A DNA stretch of 64,000 bases from Ensifer adhaerens (lineage in GTDB: Bacteria; Pseudomonadota; Alphaproteobacteria; Rhizobiales; Rhizobiaceae): positions 62,001-126,000 of the forward strand of contig NZ_JABEKT010000004.1 in the NCBI RefSeq assembly GCF_013283195.1. The letters run 5' to 3'. This document shows positions 61,201-64,000 of this stretch, in pieces. The notes beneath the pieces are model-generated. The model had not been told where the DNA came from, did no database searches, and was given only the letters and a program-made list of their open reading frames with translations. Both the position numbers and the translations under genes were made by a program. Within the stretch, counting starts at the first letter, position 1. Every line of letters starts with the position of its first letter.

Positions 61201-63755
61201 TCAAAGTGTCTCCGCGTTTTGCGGGCGAACTGCTCGTGACCGTCGGAACGGAAGACTTGGTGACGACGAAGAGTGCGACGATTGCGGCCGAAGGCGGTGA
61301 GGTCGATCTACCCGTTACCGCCGAATGGGGCGCCGGCGCCTATGTGACCGCGACGCTCTACCGCCCCGGTGACGCGCAGGAAAGCCGCATGCCGATGCGC
61401 GCGATCGGCATCAAGTGGCTGACCGTCGATCCGGCCGAGCGCAAGCTCGCCGTCGCCCTCGAAGCGCCCGAAAAAACCGAGCCGCGCAAGCCGCTCGATA
61501 TCAGCCTGCAGGTGGCAGGCGCCGGCGCAAATGAGGAAGCCTATGTCACGATCGCCGCGGTCGACGTCGGCATCCTGAACCTCACCCGTTACGAAGCGCC
61601 GGATCCCGCCGCCTGGTATTTCGGTCAGCGTCAGCTGGGTCTCGAAATGCGCGATCTTTACGGTCGGCTGATTGACGGCTCGCTTGGCGCGACCGGCAAG
61701 TTGCGCACCGGCGGCGATGGCGGCCAGGTGGCACTGCAGGGAAGCCCTCCCACCGAAAAGCTCATGGCCTTCTTCGAAGGCCCGGTGAAGCTTGATACCG
61801 ACGGCAAGGCGACCGTCAGTTTCGACATCCCGCAGTTCAACGGCACCGCACGCGTCATGAGCGTCGCCTGGACGAAGTCCGGCGTCGGCCATGCGGTGCG
61901 CGACGTCGTCATCCGCGATCCCATTGTGGTAACCGCGAGCCTGCCGCGGTTCCTGGCACCGGGAGACCGTGCCGAACTCAGGCTCGATATCGCCAACACC
62001 GATGCGCCAGCGGGCGACTACCAGGTCCAGTTGACGACCAACGGGCCGGTCACCGTCGAACAGGCTGGTCCAAGTGAAACGGTCCGCCTCGATGCTGGCG
62101 GCAAGTCGGTCCTGACGCTGCCGCTGGTCGGCCAGTACCCGGGCGACGGCCAGGTCACGGTCCAGCTCACCGGCGCTTCCGGGCTATCCCTCGAACAGGC
62201 GCTCAACATTCCTGTGCGCCCGGCGACCTTGCCGGTGACCCAACGGCAGGTGGTCAATTTGGCGGCGGGCAGCAGCCTGACGATCGACGGCCAACTGCTG
62301 GCCGATAGCGTGCTGCAGGGCGCCTCGGTGTCGCTCAGCGTCACCCGCTCGGCCGCCTTCGACATTCCCGCCATCCTGATGTCGCTCGACCGCTATCCCT
62401 ATGGCTGCGCCGAGCAGACGACGAGCCGCGCGCTGCCGCTGCTCTACATGAGCGAACTTGCCAAGCAGTCGGGCCTTGCAGATGACGACGAAGTGACGAA
62501 GCGGGTGCAGGAGGCGATCTATCGCGTGCTCTCCTACCAGTCGTCATCAGGCAGCTTTGGCCTGTGGGGCCCGGGTTACGGTGACCTCTGGCTCGATGCC
62601 TATGTCACCGACTTCCTGACGCGCGCACGCGAACTGAAATACGACGTGCCCGAGGCAGCGATGGTGCAGGCTCTCGAGAACCTGCAAAACGGCCTGGGCT
62701 ACGACACCAACGTCAAGGATCGCGGCAACGAGATCGCCTATTCGCTCTATGTGCTGGCGCGTAATCGCAAGGCTGCGGTCAATGACATCCGCTATTACGC
62801 CAACACGTTGATCAACGATTTCCCGACGCCGCTCGCCAAGGCACACGTCGCAGCAGCCCTCGCGCTCTATGGCGATGCCCAGCGGTCGCAGGAGATCTTT
62901 GCGTCGTCCGCCAACATGTCGACGGGCCACGTCAATGTCAGCCTGTCGCGGTCCGACTATGGCTCTTCGCTTCGCGACGATGCGGCAGTCTTGGCGCTGG
63001 CCGCCGAAAGCCGCCCGGTTCCGCCGATCATCCCGGAACTGTCGAAGATCGTCGCACGGCAATGGGAGCAGAAGAAATACACCAGCACACAGGAACAGGC
63101 CTGGATGTTGCTGGCCGCACGCGCCGTTCAGGGCGGTGACGAAGACATGCTGCTGGACGTGAACGGCGCTTCGAAGAACGGCGCTTACGCCGCGCGGATC
63201 ACCGGCGACGCCCTGCTGTCACACCCGGTCGTGATCAAGAACGAAGGTGCTGACGCCGTCTCTGCCGTGGTGACCACGGTTGCGGCCCCGGCTCAGCCAC
63301 TGTCGGCCGGCGGCGATGGTTTTGCCATCGAACGCACCTACTACACGCTTGACGGCGCCGAAGCCAATGTGAGCCAGGCAAGGCAAAACGAGCGGTATGT
63401 CGTGGTGCTGAAAGTGACCGAAACCAATGACTGGCCGTCGCGGGTTCTCGTGTCGGATCTGCTGCCGGCAGGCTTCCAGATCGACAATCCGAGCCTGGTC
63501 GACAGCGCCCAGTTGAGCAACTTCGAATGGCTCGGTGAGATCACCGCGACCCACACGGAGTTCCGCAACGACCGGTTCGTCGCCGCCTTCGACCGGACCT
63601 CAGGAGACAGCCGCGAGCTGACGCTCGCCTATGTCGTGCGCGCCGTGAACCCTGGTGTCTACGATCATCCGGCTGCAAGCGTCGAAGACATGTACCGGCC
63701 GCAGTTCTCGGCCCGCACCGCGACCGGGCGCATGGAGGTCTTGGCAGCGCGATAG
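58299..63755 (+). CDS. bacterial alpha-2-macroglobulin family protein with PAN/Apple domain
   Basis: An 1818-residue periplasmic protein that traps or inhibits proteases by an internal thioester. Signal peptide residues 1-26 (ending AFSA) has no lipobox cysteine, so unlike E. coli YfhM it is probably soluble. A PAN/Apple-like domain with four cysteines (about 40-95, CETACIADQSCRAF, KWCFL) is followed by TPR-like helices (about 125-255), the macroglobulin MG domains and the bait region, and the thioester motif Cys1370-Ala-Glu-Gln1373 in YPYGCAEQTTSRALPL. GGGAGG is seven bases before ATG 58299. It overlaps no gene and leads into pbpC after eight bases, the usual partner. Confidence 0.92.
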   Translation: MSVRAFFGLSTLLVSVLTVGYPAFSAETGRQVEITQDADYFGFDLRTEQNVSLEQCETACIADQSCRAFTYNPKVKWCFLKSDFNQLNDFAGAIAGKVVQAQAVQPDLGAPPRLSFLSDQILQDARDAKANLALADDQQGFGVNGLIESARVLASSGTIDAALKAFQGALAITPDDSELWLETARTANRITGNTDVATQAALAAINGYQLTRTAESRAHALAVLAKALENSENFRGSLNAYKASLELVQSKTVETAYLDLKERKRFRVIENTVDADSASPRACVQFSEQLLKSGADYASFVTVDGAAAKAVEAKGDQICVEGLSHGQRYKLTLRTGLPSSVDEVLEAPVTLEVYVKDRGQVVRFTGDSFVLPSTARRGIPIVSVNTDSAKLKLYRIGDRSLAQVLQNSQFLTQIDGYSAQRIQDESGELVWEGSLSIESVLNKEVVTSFPVDEALPKRKAGVYVLTAASETGISQDWDARATQWFVVSDIGVSTYAGTDGLNVFARSLATAKPIEGVELQLVAKNNEILGTATTDGDGRATFTAGLIRGTAALTPAVITARNGEDDFVFLDMTRAGFDLSDRGVTGRAAPGAIDILAWTERGIYRVGETVHAAALARDVNGEAIENLPLTVVFLRPDGVEYRRMISDGGKLGGHTLDLDVQENAMRGTWTMQIFTDPKASPIGEKQFLVDDFVPDRTEFDLTSEAKEIAIGEPVQVAVDGRYLYGAPAAGLELEGEVVLKPTRENAAFKGYFFGLADEEASEDTRLPLEELLPLDDEGKSTFDVALAEVPSTTQLINANVTVRMREAGGRAIERSLTLPVKPEGPVIGIKPEFSGDLQENSVGKFRVIAIDPDGSKAAMPGALWKLISVERNYQWYRDGTAWKYEPVVTTKQMANGTVDVTADGGEISVPVGWGRYRLEVETAALDGPTSSVEFDAGWYVASTSTETPDGLEIALDKENYAVGETAKLKVSPRFAGELLVTVGTEDLVTTKSATIAAEGGEVDLPVTAEWGAGAYVTATLYRPGDAQESRMPMRAIGIKWLTVDPAERKLAVALEAPEKTEPRKPLDISLQVAGAGANEEAYVTIAAVDVGILNLTRYEAPDPAAWYFGQRQLGLEMRDLYGRLIDGSLGATGKLRTGGDGGQVALQGSPPTEKLMAFFEGPVKLDTDGKATVSFDIPQFNGTARVMSVAWTKSGVGHAVRDVVIRDPIVVTASLPRFLAPGDRAELRLDIANTDAPAGDYQVQLTTNGPVTVEQAGPSETVRLDAGGKSVLTLPLVGQYPGDGQVTVQLTGASGLSLEQALNIPVRPATLPVTQRQVVNLAAGSSLTIDGQLLADSVLQGASVSLSVTRSAAFDIPAILMSLDRYPYGCAEQTTSRALPLLYMSELAKQSGLADDDEVTKRVQEAIYRVLSYQSSSGSFGLWGPGYGDLWLDAYVTDFLTRARELKYDVPEAAMVQALENLQNGLGYDTNVKDRGNEIAYSLYVLARNRKAAVNDIRYYANTLINDFPTPLAKAHVAAALALYGDAQRSQEIFASSANMSTGHVNVSLSRSDYGSSLRDDAAVLALAAESRPVPPIIPELSKIVARQWEQKKYTSTQEQAWMLLAARAVQGGDEDMLLDVNGASKNGAYAARITGDALLSHPVVIKNEGADAVSAVVTTVAAPAQPLSAGGDGFAIERTYYTLDGAEANVSQARQNERYVVVLKVTETNDWPSRVLVSDLLPAGFQIDNPSLVDSAQLSNFEWLGEITATHTEFRNDRFVAAFDRTSGDSRELTLAYVVRAVNPGVYDHPAASVEDMYRPQFSARTATGRMEVLAAR

Positions 63756-63763
63756 GCCAAACG

Positions 63764-64000
63764 ATGTCGATAGGGCACAAACTGCTGATCGCGATACCCG
63801 TCGGCCTGTTGCTGACGGGGCTATCGGCCTTTGCCCTCGATAAGGCCGACCGGGCATTTCCGCCGCCGCTTGAGACGGCCGGCATCGTCTCCCGGGAGGT
63901 TCTCGACGCCGACGGCCAATTGCTGCGAGCCTTTGCGACGCCTGACGGTCTCTGGCGGCTGAAGACGACGGTCGATGACGTCGATCCGCAGTTCCTGCGC
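63764..64000 (+). CDS. pbpC: penicillin-binding protein 1C, N-terminal part (cut by window end)
   Basis: The first 79 codons of a bifunctional peptidoglycan synthase (glycosyltransferase plus transpeptidase) of the PbpC type. It starts MSIGHKLLIAIPVGLLLTGLSAFALDKADRAFPPPLE, in which residues 7-25 form a signal anchor, followed by SREVLDADGQLLRAFATPDGLWRL, the lead-in to the GT51 domain. It follows the alpha-2-macroglobulin gene by eight bases. In E. coli the pair protects and repairs the envelope together. Catalytic domains lie beyond the window. Confidence 0.88.
   Translation, partial: MSIGHKLLIAIPVGLLLTGLSAFALDKADRAFPPPLETAGIVSREVLDADGQLLRAFATPDGLWRLKTTVDDVDPQFLR

Noticed and set aside
1-64000. 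CRISPR arrays, tRNA or rRNA genes, prophage, insertion sequences and toxin-antitoxin pairs
   Set aside because: No arrays of repeats, cloverleaf-like sequences, transposase motifs or small gene pairs were seen in any intergenic gap.

Overview
The window is about 62-65% GC, densely coded chromosomal-type DNA from an alphaproteobacterium. Gene content and protein style (many ABC importers, a YehZYXW-type osmolyte system, paired M81 peptidases, ALDH16-type dehydrogenase, PAN-domain alpha-2-macroglobulin next to pbpC) fit Rhizobiaceae, most like Sinorhizobium/Ensifer. That placement is by recognition of protein families, not by a search. I saw no rRNA, tRNA, CRISPR, insertion sequence, phage or transfer gene. 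The window reads as a series of catabolic islands, each with its own importer, enzymes and local regulator.

Layout. (1) 1-528: the 3' end of hutU (histidine degradation) with its terminator. (2) 613-15025: a compact locus of three transcription units. A leftward unit runs RidA-like, RpiR regulator, SDR, GH20 hexosaminidase, M81 peptidase, MFS. A rightward unit is an NTF2-like protein plus a second M81 peptidase. A second leftward unit is a Gfo/Idh/MocA oxidoreductase plus a sugar ABC importer. Two nearly identical operator-like sequences (7475-7488 and 15124-15138) lie in front of these units and suggest one RpiR regulon handling an amino-sugar-containing compound. (3) 15550-19415: osmoprotectant importer in the osmF-yehY-yehX-yehW order. 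(4) 19750-21590: DUF4126 membrane protein coupled to a mercuric-reductase-like flavoprotein. (5) 21621-29356: M20 amidohydrolase, basic amino acid importer, dimethylarginine hydrolase, CtlX-type citrulline hydrolase, ornithine cyclodeaminase and a divergent Lrp/AsnC regulator. Read together they convert methylarginine or citrulline to ornithine and then proline. (6) 29391-30391: AhpD/CMD-like and OsmC-like proteins.

(7) 30537-37036: a peptide-type ABC importer split over two divergent units with an XRE-cupin regulator and a GAF protein. (8) 37084-47780: a leftward operon deoC - ALDH16 - RbsD/FucU-like mutarotase - ribokinase - sugar permeases - binding protein - ATPase with a DeoR regulator upstream. 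It is best read as 2-deoxyribose uptake and breakdown, with the ALDH removing the acetaldehyde made by DeoC. (9) 48005-58147: Opp-type peptide importer and Xaa-Pro aminopeptidase in one operon, a proline-racemase-superfamily enzyme carrying Ser/Thr instead of the two catalytic cysteines, an XRE-cupin regulator and a GntR/FCD regulator. A shared TTGGATCC-centred palindrome precedes both the importer and the racemase-family gene, which suggests co-regulated use of proline or hydroxyproline peptides. (10) 58299-64000: a bacterial alpha-2-macroglobulin (1818 aa, CAEQ thioester) and the start of pbpC, cut by the window end.

All six solute-binding-protein genes are followed by a strong stem-loop, five of them inside operons, which would raise binding protein over membrane subunits. 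The most promising undescribed biology is in the RpiR-linked locus (2) and the hydroxyproline-peptide-like locus (9).
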